In this document: positions 36,264 to 45,284 of the stretch, one piece after another
How the letters are laid out: each line of letters begins with the position of its first letter
Numbering within the stretch: position 1 is the stretch's first letter
NCBI GenBank assembly: GCA_945861725.1
Contig: CAMAVJ010000002.1
Coordinates: forward strand, 124,001-188,000
Length of the DNA stretch: 64,000 bases
Direction: 5' to 3'
Source: Rickettsia typhi
GTDB lineage: Bacteria; Pseudomonadota; Alphaproteobacteria; Rickettsiales; Deianiraeaceae
The notes under the pieces: generated by a model
Seen by the model: only the letters and a program-made list of their open reading frames with translations
Told to the model about the DNA's origin: nothing
Databases searched by the model: none
Position numbers and translations under genes: made by a program

Positions 36264-37920
36264 TGATGAATGGAATTTTGCCGTGTGAGTATTTCATAGA
36301 TTTGGCGATTGTGTGGTCAATAGTTTTTTCGATAGTTTTTTTCGATTGTGAGATATTTTCGAAATTTACTAACAATTCGGTGATTTCTGAGCGTAGGGCT
36401 TTTTGAAATTCTTTGATTTCTTCTTGTTTTTTAGAATCAAAGACGCCGTAATGTTCGATTATTGGTTGGCATGTGAGTTTTCCGCTCGAAGTTACGATGC
36501 AGACGCAGGAAATCATGCCGCCGTAAGCGATTGCTTTGCGTTCTTTGAATATTGAGCTTTCGAGGTTTTCAAAGCGGGAGCCGTCGACGCATAAATATCC
36601 GCTGTAGACGGAGTCGATTTTCTTTACGCCGTCTTTACCAATTTCGATGACATCGCCGTTTTTTGGGCGAATTGATTTCATTCCAAGGGATTTTCCGAAT
36701 TCACTGTGTTCCATTATGTGATACTGTTCGCCGTGGACGGGAATTAGGTTTTGTGGTTTTAAAAGTGAGTACATTTTTTTGAGCTCGCCGCGGTTTGGGT
36801 GTCCTGAAACGTGGACTTCGTGGTCGCGTTCTGTGAAAATGTTGATGTCTCTTTGGACAAATTTGTTGAATACTTCGTAAATTGCTTTGTCATTTCCGGG
36901 AATGATTTTTGATGAGAAGATAACGGAATCACCTTTGTGTAGTTTGATGTGTGGGTGTTCTTTGCTGGCAATTTTGGAGAGTGCGGCTCTTTCTTCGCCT
37001 TGGCAGCCTGTGCAGAGAATTAACGATTGTTCGGGTTTGATGCCGCTTGCATCTTTTTGATCGATAAATTCTGGGCAGTTTTGGAAGTAGCCGATTTTTA
37101 GCCCGATGTCGGTAATTCTGCGAAGGGAGAAGCCTGAAAGAATAAGTTTTCTTCCAGTTTTTCTTGCGATGTTGGCGATGGTTTGGACTCTGGCCAAGTT
37201 TGATGCAAATGTTGTAATGACAACTCTGCCTTTTTGTTCGTTGACAAGTTTGGTCATCGATTTTTCTAGGTCGCCTTCGCTTCCTGAAAAGCCTTCTTGT
37301 GAAATGTTTGTGGAATCGCAAAGAATGGTGTGAACGCCTTCTTTGCCGAGTTCTTTAAGGCGTTTGTAATCGCTTTCTTGTCCAACGACGGGTGATTTAT
37401 CGAATTTCCAGTCGCCAGTGTGAACGATTTTGCCCCATTTGGAATCTAAAACGATTGCTTTCATTTCGGGAACGGAGTGTGTGAGACCGACGAATTCGAT
37501 TGCAAAAGTGCCGATATTCACTTTTTTCATCTCTGGGTGAATTGTGATGATGTCGGGTTTGTCTCGAATTTTGATGTCGGAAAATTTGTTTAAGATAAAT
37601 TCTCTTCCAAGTGGGGTTGCGTAGATTTTTGGTCGACCAATTCCCTCCCAAAGGTGGGCGATAGCACCGACATGATCTTCGTGGATATGTGTCAGGATTA
37701 ATGCTGCGATTCGAATGTTGTTGTCTGTGATGAATTTGTAGTCGGGAACGATGATATCAACGCCCGGAATTGATTCGCTTGCAAAGCCGATGCCGCAGTC
37801 GATGGCGATCCATTTACCTTCTTTATAGTAAAGGTTGAAGTTCATGCCGATTTCATTGCAGCCACCAAGTGGAACGAAGTATATGCTATCAGGGTTTGAT
37901 AAAAATGGGAGTGTTTTCAT
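36241..37920 (-). CDS. rnj: Ribonuclease J
   Basis: FVPLGGCNEIGMNFNLY, ILTHIHEDHVGAIAHLW, VHTGDWKFDKSPV, VSGHPNRGELKKMYSLLKPQNLIPVHGE. Confidence 0.95.
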   Translation of the reverse strand: MKTLPFLSNPDSIYFVPLGGCNEIGMNFNLYYKEGKWIAIDCGIGFASESIPGVDIIVPDYKFITDNNIRIAALILTHIHEDHVGAIAHLWEGIGRPKIYATPLGREFILNKFSDIKIRDKPDIITIHPEMKKVNIGTFAIEFVGLTHSVPEMKAIVLDSKWGKIVHTGDWKFDKSPVVGQESDYKRLKELGKEGVHTILCDSTNISQEGFSGSEGDLEKSMTKLVNEQKGRVVITTFASNLARVQTIANIARKTGRKLILSGFSLRRITDIGLKIGYFQNCPEFIDQKDASGIKPEQSLILCTGCQGEERAALSKIASKEHPHIKLHKGDSVIFSSKIIPGNDKAIYEVFNKFVQRDINIFTERDHEVHVSGHPNRGELKKMYSLLKPQNLIPVHGEQYHIMEHSEFGKSLGMKSIRPKNGDVIEIGKDGVKKIDSVYSGYLCVDGSRFENLESSIFKERKAIAYGGMISCVCIVTSSGKLTCQPIIEHYGVFDSKKQEEIKEFQKALRSEITELLVNFENISQSKKTIEKTIDHTIAKSMKYSHGKIPFINVIFHVI

Positions 37921-38607
37921 TTATTGTTTGTTTGAGGGTTGCTTTGTTGTTGAGGTGGGTTGTGGTTTTTGAGAAAATGATTCGGGTTGTGGTTTAGATT
38001 GCCCTAGTGTTGCCATACTGAATGCACTGTGTTCAGACAGTTCTAAACTTTTTGTTTCTATTATTGGTTGTTTTGCACTTTGAGTATTTTGGTTTGTATT
38101 TGCCATACCACAGTTAATAATTTGTACTTTATTTATTTTATCATCTTTTTGTTTTGTAAAGTCAACTGTAAATATTGCTACAAATATCGCAACAAGAACA
38201 ATACTCCAACTTCCTACGCATAAATAATACGACCCATTAGCATTTCGTTCATTTTGCATTCTGCGTTTTGCATGTTCATCTATTGTGTCTTTATTTGGAT
38301 ATCCATTAAATACTGCATTTATTTCTAATTTCAAATTTTTATCGGAATTTACATAGACGCCTACTAAAAATACTATAGAAATAGTTGATAGTATAACAGC
38401 TATGACAGGTAACGCATACAAAAATTTGCATATGTTATATTCCAGAGATTGATATATCACGAAAAATATTAGCGTTAATATACCAATATTGAATGTGAAT
38501 AGCTGACGATAAAGCGTAATAACTGTTTGAAAACGCATATCGTTAATATGCCTTGCTCTTTCAAATGTGAACTTGTTTTGCTCTAATTCAAACTCCTTAT
38601 CTTCCAT
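37921..38607 (-). CDS. Hypothetical multi-pass membrane protein (228 aa)
   Basis: Apparent TM segments; abuts rnj and lpdA in the same direction. Confidence 0.6.
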   Translation of the reverse strand: MEDKEFELEQNKFTFERARHINDMRFQTVITLYRQLFTFNIGILTLIFFVIYQSLEYNICKFLYALPVIAVILSTISIVFLVGVYVNSDKNLKLEINAVFNGYPNKDTIDEHAKRRMQNERNANGSYYLCVGSWSIVLVAIFVAIFTVDFTKQKDDKINKVQIINCGMANTNQNTQSAKQPIIETKSLELSEHSAFSMATLGQSKPQPESFSQKPQPTSTTKQPSNKQ

Positions 38608-38610
38608 TTC

Positions 38611-40005
38611 TTACGAATGAATCTGCATTTTATCAACTGCCATAGCAGCCTCTTTGATTGCTTCGTTGAGAGTAGGGTGGGCGTGGCAAGTTCTTGCGAT
38701 GTCCTCTGCGGATGCAGAAAATTCCATTCCAACAACAACTTCGTGGATTATATCCCCAGCACCGCGTGAAATTATGTGGCAGCCAAGAACCTTATCGGTT
38801 TTTTTACATGAAAGGATTTTTACAAATCCTTCGGTGTCGTCAACTGCTTTTGCACGAGAGTTTGCCATCATACTAAATTTTCCAACTTTGTATTCAACGC
38901 CCGCGATGTTCAGCTCTTCTTCAGTTTTCCCAACGGATGCAACTTCTGGGTGGGTATAAATAACGGAAGGAATGGTGTCGTAATTGATATGCCCATACTT
39001 TCCAGCTAAGATTTCGGCAAGAGCAAGACCTTCATCACCTGCTTTGTGTGCAAGCATTGGACCAGGTATAACATCGCCAACGGCATAAATGTTTGGCACA
39101 TTTGTTTGGAATCTTTTGTTCGTTTCGATTACTCCACGCGGATTAATATTAACGCCAGCATTTTCAAGTCCAAGACCTTTTGTGAAGGCACGCCTTCCGA
39201 TTGCAACGAGTACGACATCGGCTTCAATTTTGGATTTTGTTCCGTCAGAAACGGATTCAATGGTAACAATTACACCGTTTGTAGATTTTTCAACTGCGGT
39301 GACTTTTGTTTGCATTGTGAATTTTAACCCCTGTTTTTCAAGGATTTTCTTGAAGTTTTTGGATATTTCTTCGTCCATTGTTGGTGTAATTTTTGGTAGG
39401 AACTCAATGACTTCAACTTGAGATCCAAGTCTTGAATAAACCGATCCAAGTTCAAGACCGATAACTCCAGCACCAATTACGATCATTTTTTTTGGTATGG
39501 ATTTCAATTCCAAGGCACCAGTTGATGAAACAATTTTTTCTTCATCGATTATAACATTTGGAAGTGGAGTTACTTCGGAGCCCGTTGCTATTACGAAATT
39601 TTTTGCTTGAATTTCTTCGGTTGAGCCGTCAGGTTTTTTTACGATTACGGTGTTTGAATCTTTAAATGTTGCAAAGCCGACTATGTGAGTGACTTTGTTT
39701 TTTTTGAAAAGACCAGCGATTCCGCTTGTTAAGTGGGAGATAATCGTTGCTTTTTTCTCCATTAATTTTGGGAAATTTATTGAAACTGATCCAGAAAAGA
39801 GACCATCTTCAATTAAGTGATTTGATGATTGATATTTTTCGGAAAATTCAAGTAATGTTTTTGATGGTATACATCCGACATTTAAGCAAGTGCCGCCAAG
39901 TGTGGGGCGAGATTCAACACATGCGACTTTTAGACCAAGTTGACCAGCTTTAATTGCACAGACATACCCTCCTGGACCTGCACCTATAATAATAACATCA
40001 AACAT
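38611..40005 (-). CDS. lpdA: Dihydrolipoyl dehydrogenase
   Basis: FDVIIIGAGPGGYVCAIKAGQLGLKVACVESRPTLGGTCLNVGCIPSKTLL; C-terminal HAHPTLNEAIKEAAMAV. Confidence 0.96.
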   Translation of the reverse strand: MFDVIIIGAGPGGYVCAIKAGQLGLKVACVESRPTLGGTCLNVGCIPSKTLLEFSEKYQSSNHLIEDGLFSGSVSINFPKLMEKKATIISHLTSGIAGLFKKNKVTHIVGFATFKDSNTVIVKKPDGSTEEIQAKNFVIATGSEVTPLPNVIIDEEKIVSSTGALELKSIPKKMIVIGAGVIGLELGSVYSRLGSQVEVIEFLPKITPTMDEEISKNFKKILEKQGLKFTMQTKVTAVEKSTNGVIVTIESVSDGTKSKIEADVVLVAIGRRAFTKGLGLENAGVNINPRGVIETNKRFQTNVPNIYAVGDVIPGPMLAHKAGDEGLALAEILAGKYGHINYDTIPSVIYTHPEVASVGKTEEELNIAGVEYKVGKFSMMANSRAKAVDDTEGFVKILSCKKTDKVLGCHIISRGAGDIIHEVVVGMEFSASAEDIARTCHAHPTLNEAIKEAAMAVDKMQIHS

Positions 40006-40029
40006 AATTTGGGATAATAATTAACTAAT

Positions 40030-40800
40030 TTATTGAATATCTTCGAGGAACCAAGTGCTGGTGCCGTTGATTGTGCGGGAAATATAAAGTGTTTCAGTGA
40101 CTGATACAGGTGTGATTTTTGAACCTTCGATAACCTCACCTTCTTGATTTTCCTTGAAGACGATTTGTTCGGATTTTATTTGTGCGACGATGTTTATCAT
40201 TTTGCCAGCAATTGCGATGTCTATGATTTCAATATCATTGATTTTTTGTAGGAAAACATTATGTTCTTTGTAAGTTTTAGGCTTTGAAATTACATTGACT
40301 GACTCTTCTTCTCCATTTTCCGTTTCGTTTGGCACTGAGTTGGTGATTGAGTTTGACATTGCAAGGGATTGCTTTTTTATTTTTTCAGCAAGTTTGATTT
40401 CAACTGCGAAATTTGTAATAACAAAATTGCTGTCTTCAATTGTCTTCATTAGATCTTCATAAATCTGGGAGATATCCTGTTTGATTAAAGAAAGGCGTAA
40501 GTTGGGATTTAGGGCGAAAATGGCGTCGTAGACTGCGTGAAGCGGGGGTTTGATATGAACTTTTTCACTGGTTACAATCGTCGCGAGTTCCTGTTGTTTT
40601 GTTTTTTTTTCGGAAGTTTTTCCAAGTGTTGTGACTTTAAGTTGATCTTCGGGAATTATTTGGACAATTCCATTTTTTTGGAAATCTTTTTTAATAAACG
40701 ACTGTTCAGCACTGCCATTGATGACATTTCGTAGTTTCCAAAGTAAAAAAGCTGCGATAACAGCAAAAATTATTACATCTACTGGCATATTTTCTCTCAA
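40030..40800 (-). CDS. Tim44-like domain protein
   Basis: N-terminal MPVDVIIFAVIAAFLLWKLRNVIN and NPNLRLSLIKQDISQIYEDLMKTIEDSN typical of alphaproteobacterial Tim44-domain proteins. Confidence 0.75.
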   Translation of the reverse strand: MRENMPVDVIIFAVIAAFLLWKLRNVINGSAEQSFIKKDFQKNGIVQIIPEDQLKVTTLGKTSEKKTKQQELATIVTSEKVHIKPPLHAVYDAIFALNPNLRLSLIKQDISQIYEDLMKTIEDSNFVITNFAVEIKLAEKIKKQSLAMSNSITNSVPNETENGEEESVNVISKPKTYKEHNVFLQKINDIEIIDIAIAGKMINIVAQIKSEQIVFKENQEGEVIEGSKITPVSVTETLYISRTINGTSTWFLEDIQ

Positions 40801-40878
40801 AATTATAAACTTAAAAGTTTGCTTTTATTTTCAAATGTCAAGAAAAAAATACCGTTAAGGGCGCCGATTAAATATTAC

Positions 40879-40907
40879 TTGCAAATGCATCATTTTTGTG
40901 CTATACT
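40879..40907 (+). promoter_or_regulatory. Promoter-like element TTGCAA-N17-TATACT with TGTGC before the -10
   Basis: Read directly; same layout as 1816, 17200, 21178. Confidence 0.6.
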
Positions 40908-40934
40908 GTTTATGAAATTAGTCAACCTTGCTTT

Positions 40935-41846
40935 ATGCTACACTTGGCAATATTAATGTTCCTGCTTGGGAATTTTTCCAGAAGTTTATCGTTTGCAAAC
41001 ACACTCTATGTCGATAAAAATGAAATAAAAATTGATGCATCATTTAAAGGTGATGTGATTAATGTTTATGGAATTCAGGAGGATGGTGGAAATACTATCG
41101 CTGTTTTAAAAGGGAAAAAAGCGACATACTTTGTTCAGAAAAAGGATAAAAAGATGGGTATCTGGCTTAAAGGAGAAAAGCGTATATTTAAAAATATATA
41201 CAGATATTACAGTATTTTTTCGGAAGTTTCGCTTGATGTCTTGAATATTCCGTATCTTTTAAAACCATTTGAAATTGGTGTTGAAAACATTAGTTTGTCA
41301 AATAATTCAATAAAGGATATAATTGAAGCGTTTGAATACAAGGACGCACTTTTTAAGAAAAAAATTCTTGATGGACTTTTTGCCGAAAACTACAATAAAC
41401 AAATTTCAACACCAGAAAGGTTGATATATGCACAGTTTTATATACCGCAGAATATTCCAGAAGGGGATTATGTGATTTCAGTCTATACAATTCTTGATGG
41501 AGAAATTCAGTCGATTAGCAACATTCCGATTTATATCAAACAAGCAGGGCTTTTGAAATTTATTAAATCAACGGCGAGTGAAAATAAAACATTATACTTC
41601 GCACTTAGCTTTGGCTTTTCTGTTGGAATGGCATTTCTTGGATATATTTTGTTAAGTGGAAAATTGCTTGCAAATATTAAAATCAATAAGCTAAAAAGGC
41701 GTAAAAAGAGAGTAAACGAAAGAAGTCCATCACCCGTGTTGATTGCAATATCAGTTGCGACTGTGGTTGAAGTTGTTCCACGCAAAAGAGGAAGACCCAG
41801 AAAGGTTAAAAGTGAAACCGTTGATGATTTCATTAAAAATGATTGA
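40935..41846 (+). CDS. TIGR02186-like transmembrane protein (alphaproteobacterial TM protein) with basic RGRP tail
   Basis: Signal peptide, LYVDKNEIKIDASFKGDVINVYGI domain, single C-terminal TM, tail RKRGRPRKVKS. ATG at 40935 fits the promoter better than 40896. Confidence 0.72.
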   Translation: MLHLAILMFLLGNFSRSLSFANTLYVDKNEIKIDASFKGDVINVYGIQEDGGNTIAVLKGKKATYFVQKKDKKMGIWLKGEKRIFKNIYRYYSIFSEVSLDVLNIPYLLKPFEIGVENISLSNNSIKDIIEAFEYKDALFKKKILDGLFAENYNKQISTPERLIYAQFYIPQNIPEGDYVISVYTILDGEIQSISNIPIYIKQAGLLKFIKSTASENKTLYFALSFGFSVGMAFLGYILLSGKLLANIKINKLKRRKKRVNERSPSPVLIAISVATVVEVVPRKRGRPRKVKSETVDDFIKND

Positions 41847-41889
41847 AAATAAAAAATAACGCCTTAAGGAGGAGAAAAATAAACTTCTT

Positions 41890-42933
41890 ATGATTCGCAT
41901 TCTTTTGGCGTTTGTGCTAACGATAGCAAATGTTTTTGCGGGAATTGTTCCTGCGATACTGTTTATTTTGCTTTTTCTTTACGATGGAATTCATATTGCA
42001 CATTTTGATACCCTGCTTTTTGGTATAAAAATTTTACTTTCATTTGTGAGTTTTGTTTTCTGCTCGTATATTGTTCTTGATATAATTTTTGGTTTTTCGC
42101 TTTTTTCTAAAACAAGAAAAATGCATTCGTATAAGTTGAATACAAGGTATGGAAAGCTTTGTGGAGAAGTATTTAACGCAATAAAGTTGTTATTTAATAT
42201 TCCAAAGGCAAACTTATTGATTTTAGAAAGTGCGGAAGAAAAAGTTTATACAATTGCTTCTATGAATAGAAGTTTTATCTGTATAACAACGGGAATGCTT
42301 GATTCGATTAACATAAAGTCGCAGAATCCAGAAGAGTTTTGTGAACTTTTGAAGGCAATGTTAGCACGAAAGGCTATTTTTCTTGCGGAGGGTGATTATT
42401 TGAGCCAAGCGATATTTGAAATGAATGGCTCTGTTACAAAGGTTGTAAAGTGGGTGAATTCTCTGTTTTTTAACATTATTGGTAAAATTTTGGGAATAAT
42501 TCCGGTTGTTGGTGTTTTTTTTGCGAAAATTTGTTATTTTTTTAATAAAATTATTGAACTTCTTGTTGATGGCGTCAATTTTGTACTGCTTTTGATTTAC
42601 AGATTTTTTACGATCATTCTTACATCAAAAGATGAGAAATATTACGATACCAAAGCCGCTGAAGCACTTGGTGGGGAAATTGTTGCAAAGGCGTTGAGTT
42701 TTACGCAAAAGGCTGATTATAAAATTTTTTCAACATCGGCAAACATTCATAAACGCATTAAAAAAGTTGCAAAGATTGTAAAAAAAGAACATTTTACAAT
42801 TAGTGATTCCATACAAAAGGGAACTGTTTCTTTTATGATAGTAATGCTGTTTGTTTCATTTGCATTTTTTGCGTATGAAGTTAAAATTTGGAAGGTTTAT
42901 GATTTTTTTGGTAAAATTTTGCAAAACCATTGA
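41890..42933 (+). CDS. M48/HtpX-like membrane protein lacking recognisable zinc ligands (347 aa)
   Basis: IPKANLLILESAEEKVYTIASMNRSFICITTGMLDSI followed by AMLARKAIFLAEGDYL where HExxH is expected; strong Shine-Dalgarno AAGGAGGAG upstream. Confidence 0.6.
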   Translation: MIRILLAFVLTIANVFAGIVPAILFILLFLYDGIHIAHFDTLLFGIKILLSFVSFVFCSYIVLDIIFGFSLFSKTRKMHSYKLNTRYGKLCGEVFNAIKLLFNIPKANLLILESAEEKVYTIASMNRSFICITTGMLDSINIKSQNPEEFCELLKAMLARKAIFLAEGDYLSQAIFEMNGSVTKVVKWVNSLFFNIIGKILGIIPVVGVFFAKICYFFNKIIELLVDGVNFVLLLIYRFFTIILTSKDEKYYDTKAAEALGGEIVAKALSFTQKADYKIFSTSANIHKRIKKVAKIVKKEHFTISDSIQKGTVSFMIVMLFVSFAFFAYEVKIWKVYDFFGKILQNH

Positions 42934-42996
42934 TTTTTTATCTTGATTTTTTATTTCTTGTGATAAAAATGGTGTATACAAAAGTAATTTCGTGAA

Positions 42997-43527
42997 ATGT
43001 CTACTAAGAAAATTTTAGATCTCGCTTCGAATAAGAATCTTGATATTTTCTTTAAAACTGCACAGGAGCAAATGCAAAATAAGGGATATTTTGTAGCAAA
43101 GTTTGATGAAATCGCCGCGATGGCACGATCTGGCTCACTTTGGCCGATGACATTTGGTCTTGCTTGTTGTGCTGTTGAAATGATGCACACCGCTGCTGCA
43201 AGATACGATCTTGACCGCTACGGTGCGGTTTTTCGTCCATCGCCGAGGCAGTCTGATGTCATGATAGTTGCTGGAACTCTTACGAATAAAATGGCACCGG
43301 CATTAAGAAAAGTTTACGATCAAATGTCCAATCCAAAGTATGTCATATCAATGGGTTCTTGTGCGAATGGCGGGGGATATTACCATTATTCCTACTCTGT
43401 TGTTCGTGGATGCGACCGCATTGTTCCTGTTGATATCTATGTTCCGGGGTGTCCGCCGACTGCTGAAGCCTTACTTCATGGGCTTTTATTGCTCCAAAAG
43501 AAGATTATGCGTGAGGCGAAAATTTAG
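42997..43527 (+). CDS. nuoB: NADH-quinone oxidoreductase subunit B
   Basis: [107 protein letters not shown]. Confidence 0.98.
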   Translation: MSTKKILDLASNKNLDIFFKTAQEQMQNKGYFVAKFDEIAAMARSGSLWPMTFGLACCAVEMMHTAAARYDLDRYGAVFRPSPRQSDVMIVAGTLTNKMAPALRKVYDQMSNPKYVISMGSCANGGGYYHYSYSVVRGCDRIVPVDIYVPGCPPTAEALLHGLLLLQKKIMREAKI

Positions 43528-43555
43528 GATATACTAAATTTGATATTGGTAAGTT

Positions 43556-44524
43556 TTATATATAATCCATTCCTCTTTTTGTTAGGATTCTTCCGCGTGG
43601 AGTTCTTTGAAGGAAGCCAAGTTGCATAAGGTATGGCTCAATAATGTCTTCAATTGAACCCCTGTCTTCACTTAATCCCGCGGAAATTGTTTCAATTCCA
43701 ACTGGACCACCGTTGTAATTATTTGCAATGTAGCGAATGTAGCGAATGTCGTTGGAATCAAGACCGCTTGGGTCAATATTTAAAATATCCAAGGCTTTTC
43801 GTGAAGCAAGACCGTCTAAAATGCCATCGTTGCAAATTTCTGCGTAATCTCGCACTCTTCGCAAAAGACGCAGGGCAATTCTTGGGGTTCCCCTTGCTCT
43901 TATGGAAATTTCGTCGCACGCATCGCGTGATATTTCAAACCCCATTTTATTTGCTGCATTATTTGCAACATGTGCAAGATCTTTAGATGAGTAGAATTCT
44001 AAGTGACAGACTATCCCGAAGCGAGAACGCAGCGGAGTTGAAAGGAGACCGAAGCGTGTGGTTGCACCGATTAAAGTGAAGGGTGGAATGTTGATTTTTA
44101 CAGATCGTGCCGATGGTCCTTCGCCAATCAAAATATCAACGGTATTATCTTCCATTGCGGAATAAAGCATTTCCTCAACAGCGATATTAAGGCGATGAAT
44201 TTCGTCGATAAAAAATACATCGTTTTTTTGAATATTTGTTAGCATGGCGGCAAGATCCCCAGCTTTCGTAATAATTGGACCAGAGGTTGACTTAAACCCA
44301 ACGCCAAGTTCCTTTGCGATGATGCCAGCAAGGGTCGTTTTACCAAGCCCTGGTGGACCATAAAACAGAGTGTGATCCATTGCGTCTCCGCGTTTTTTTG
44401 TTGCTTGTAATGCAATTGAAATTTGATCCTTTAAATGTTCCTGACCAATGAAGTCATCTAAAGCTTGCGGGCGAATTGAAATAACTTCAAAATCATCTTC
44501 AATAAACGGTGCCTTTGTTAGCAT
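43556..44524 (-). CDS. ruvB: Holliday junction branch migration helicase RuvB
   Basis: IRPQALDDFIGQEHLKDQISIALQA, HTLFYGPPGLGKTTLAGIIAKELG, DVFFIDEIHRL. Confidence 0.97.
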   Translation of the reverse strand: MLTKAPFIEDDFEVISIRPQALDDFIGQEHLKDQISIALQATKKRGDAMDHTLFYGPPGLGKTTLAGIIAKELGVGFKSTSGPIITKAGDLAAMLTNIQKNDVFFIDEIHRLNIAVEEMLYSAMEDNTVDILIGEGPSARSVKINIPPFTLIGATTRFGLLSTPLRSRFGIVCHLEFYSSKDLAHVANNAANKMGFEISRDACDEISIRARGTPRIALRLLRRVRDYAEICNDGILDGLASRKALDILNIDPSGLDSNDIRYIRYIANNYNGGPVGIETISAGLSEDRGSIEDIIEPYLMQLGFLQRTPRGRILTKRGMDYI

Positions 44525-44690
44525 TTTTTAATAAATATTTTTAACATTTCTTCTGATTCCAAGCATATTACGGATTTCGAAGATAAATATAACGCCGTAT
44601 GCCAAAATGTATCTTGTCAAGGAAATTATAGGCGATAGATGTCTAAATATAGAAAATTTATTGACATATTGTTTACTTCAATTTTTGAAT

Positions 44691-45284
44691 TTATGCAAGA
44701 ATTTCTCTCATCAATTTTAACGATTTCTTGCCCCTAGATTCTTCAATGCCGGAGGAAATATCAATCATATCCGCAAATTTCAGAGCTTCCTGAATATTGT
44801 CCGCGTTAATTCCACCTGCTAAAAAAAATGGTTTTGATGTAAAACTTTCAATGTTTTTTGCAAATGAAAAATCGCGTTTTTCACCGGAGCCTGAATTTTT
44901 CCCGTCAAAAAGGAAGTATTTGCAGAACTCGTATTTTGTGAAGTCGTCGCGAGAGAAAACTTCGCCCTCAAATGCCTTGATAACCCTTTTGTCGCCAATT
45001 AATTCCTGTGGAACTTCGCCGTGAATTTGGATAAAATCCACACGATTTGCGTTTAAAACTATGGAAATTTCTTCAATTGTTGCTTCCTTAAAAACGGCGA
45101 CTGTATTTTTGATATTTTCAAGGTGAAGGCTGGTGAATTGTCTTAAATCTAAGTTTCGTGGTGAATGTTTGTGAAAAACAAAGCCAACGAAATCAATTGT
45201 ATTTTCTGTGCAAAAATCAATGTGGATTTGCTCTTTTATGCCGCAAAACTTGATTTTTGGTCGGATTTTGAGCATTATTCCCAT
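44691..45284 (-). CDS. trpF: Phosphoribosylanthranilate isomerase
   Basis: KFCGIKEQ, FVGFVFHKHSPRNL, VDFIQIHGE, FFLAGGINADNIQEAL, IDISSGIEESRGKKS. Confidence 0.9.
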   Translation of the reverse strand: MGIMLKIRPKIKFCGIKEQIHIDFCTENTIDFVGFVFHKHSPRNLDLRQFTSLHLENIKNTVAVFKEATIEEISIVLNANRVDFIQIHGEVPQELIGDKRVIKAFEGEVFSRDDFTKYEFCKYFLFDGKNSGSGEKRDFSFAKNIESFTSKPFFLAGGINADNIQEALKFADMIDISSGIEESRGKKSLKLMREILA

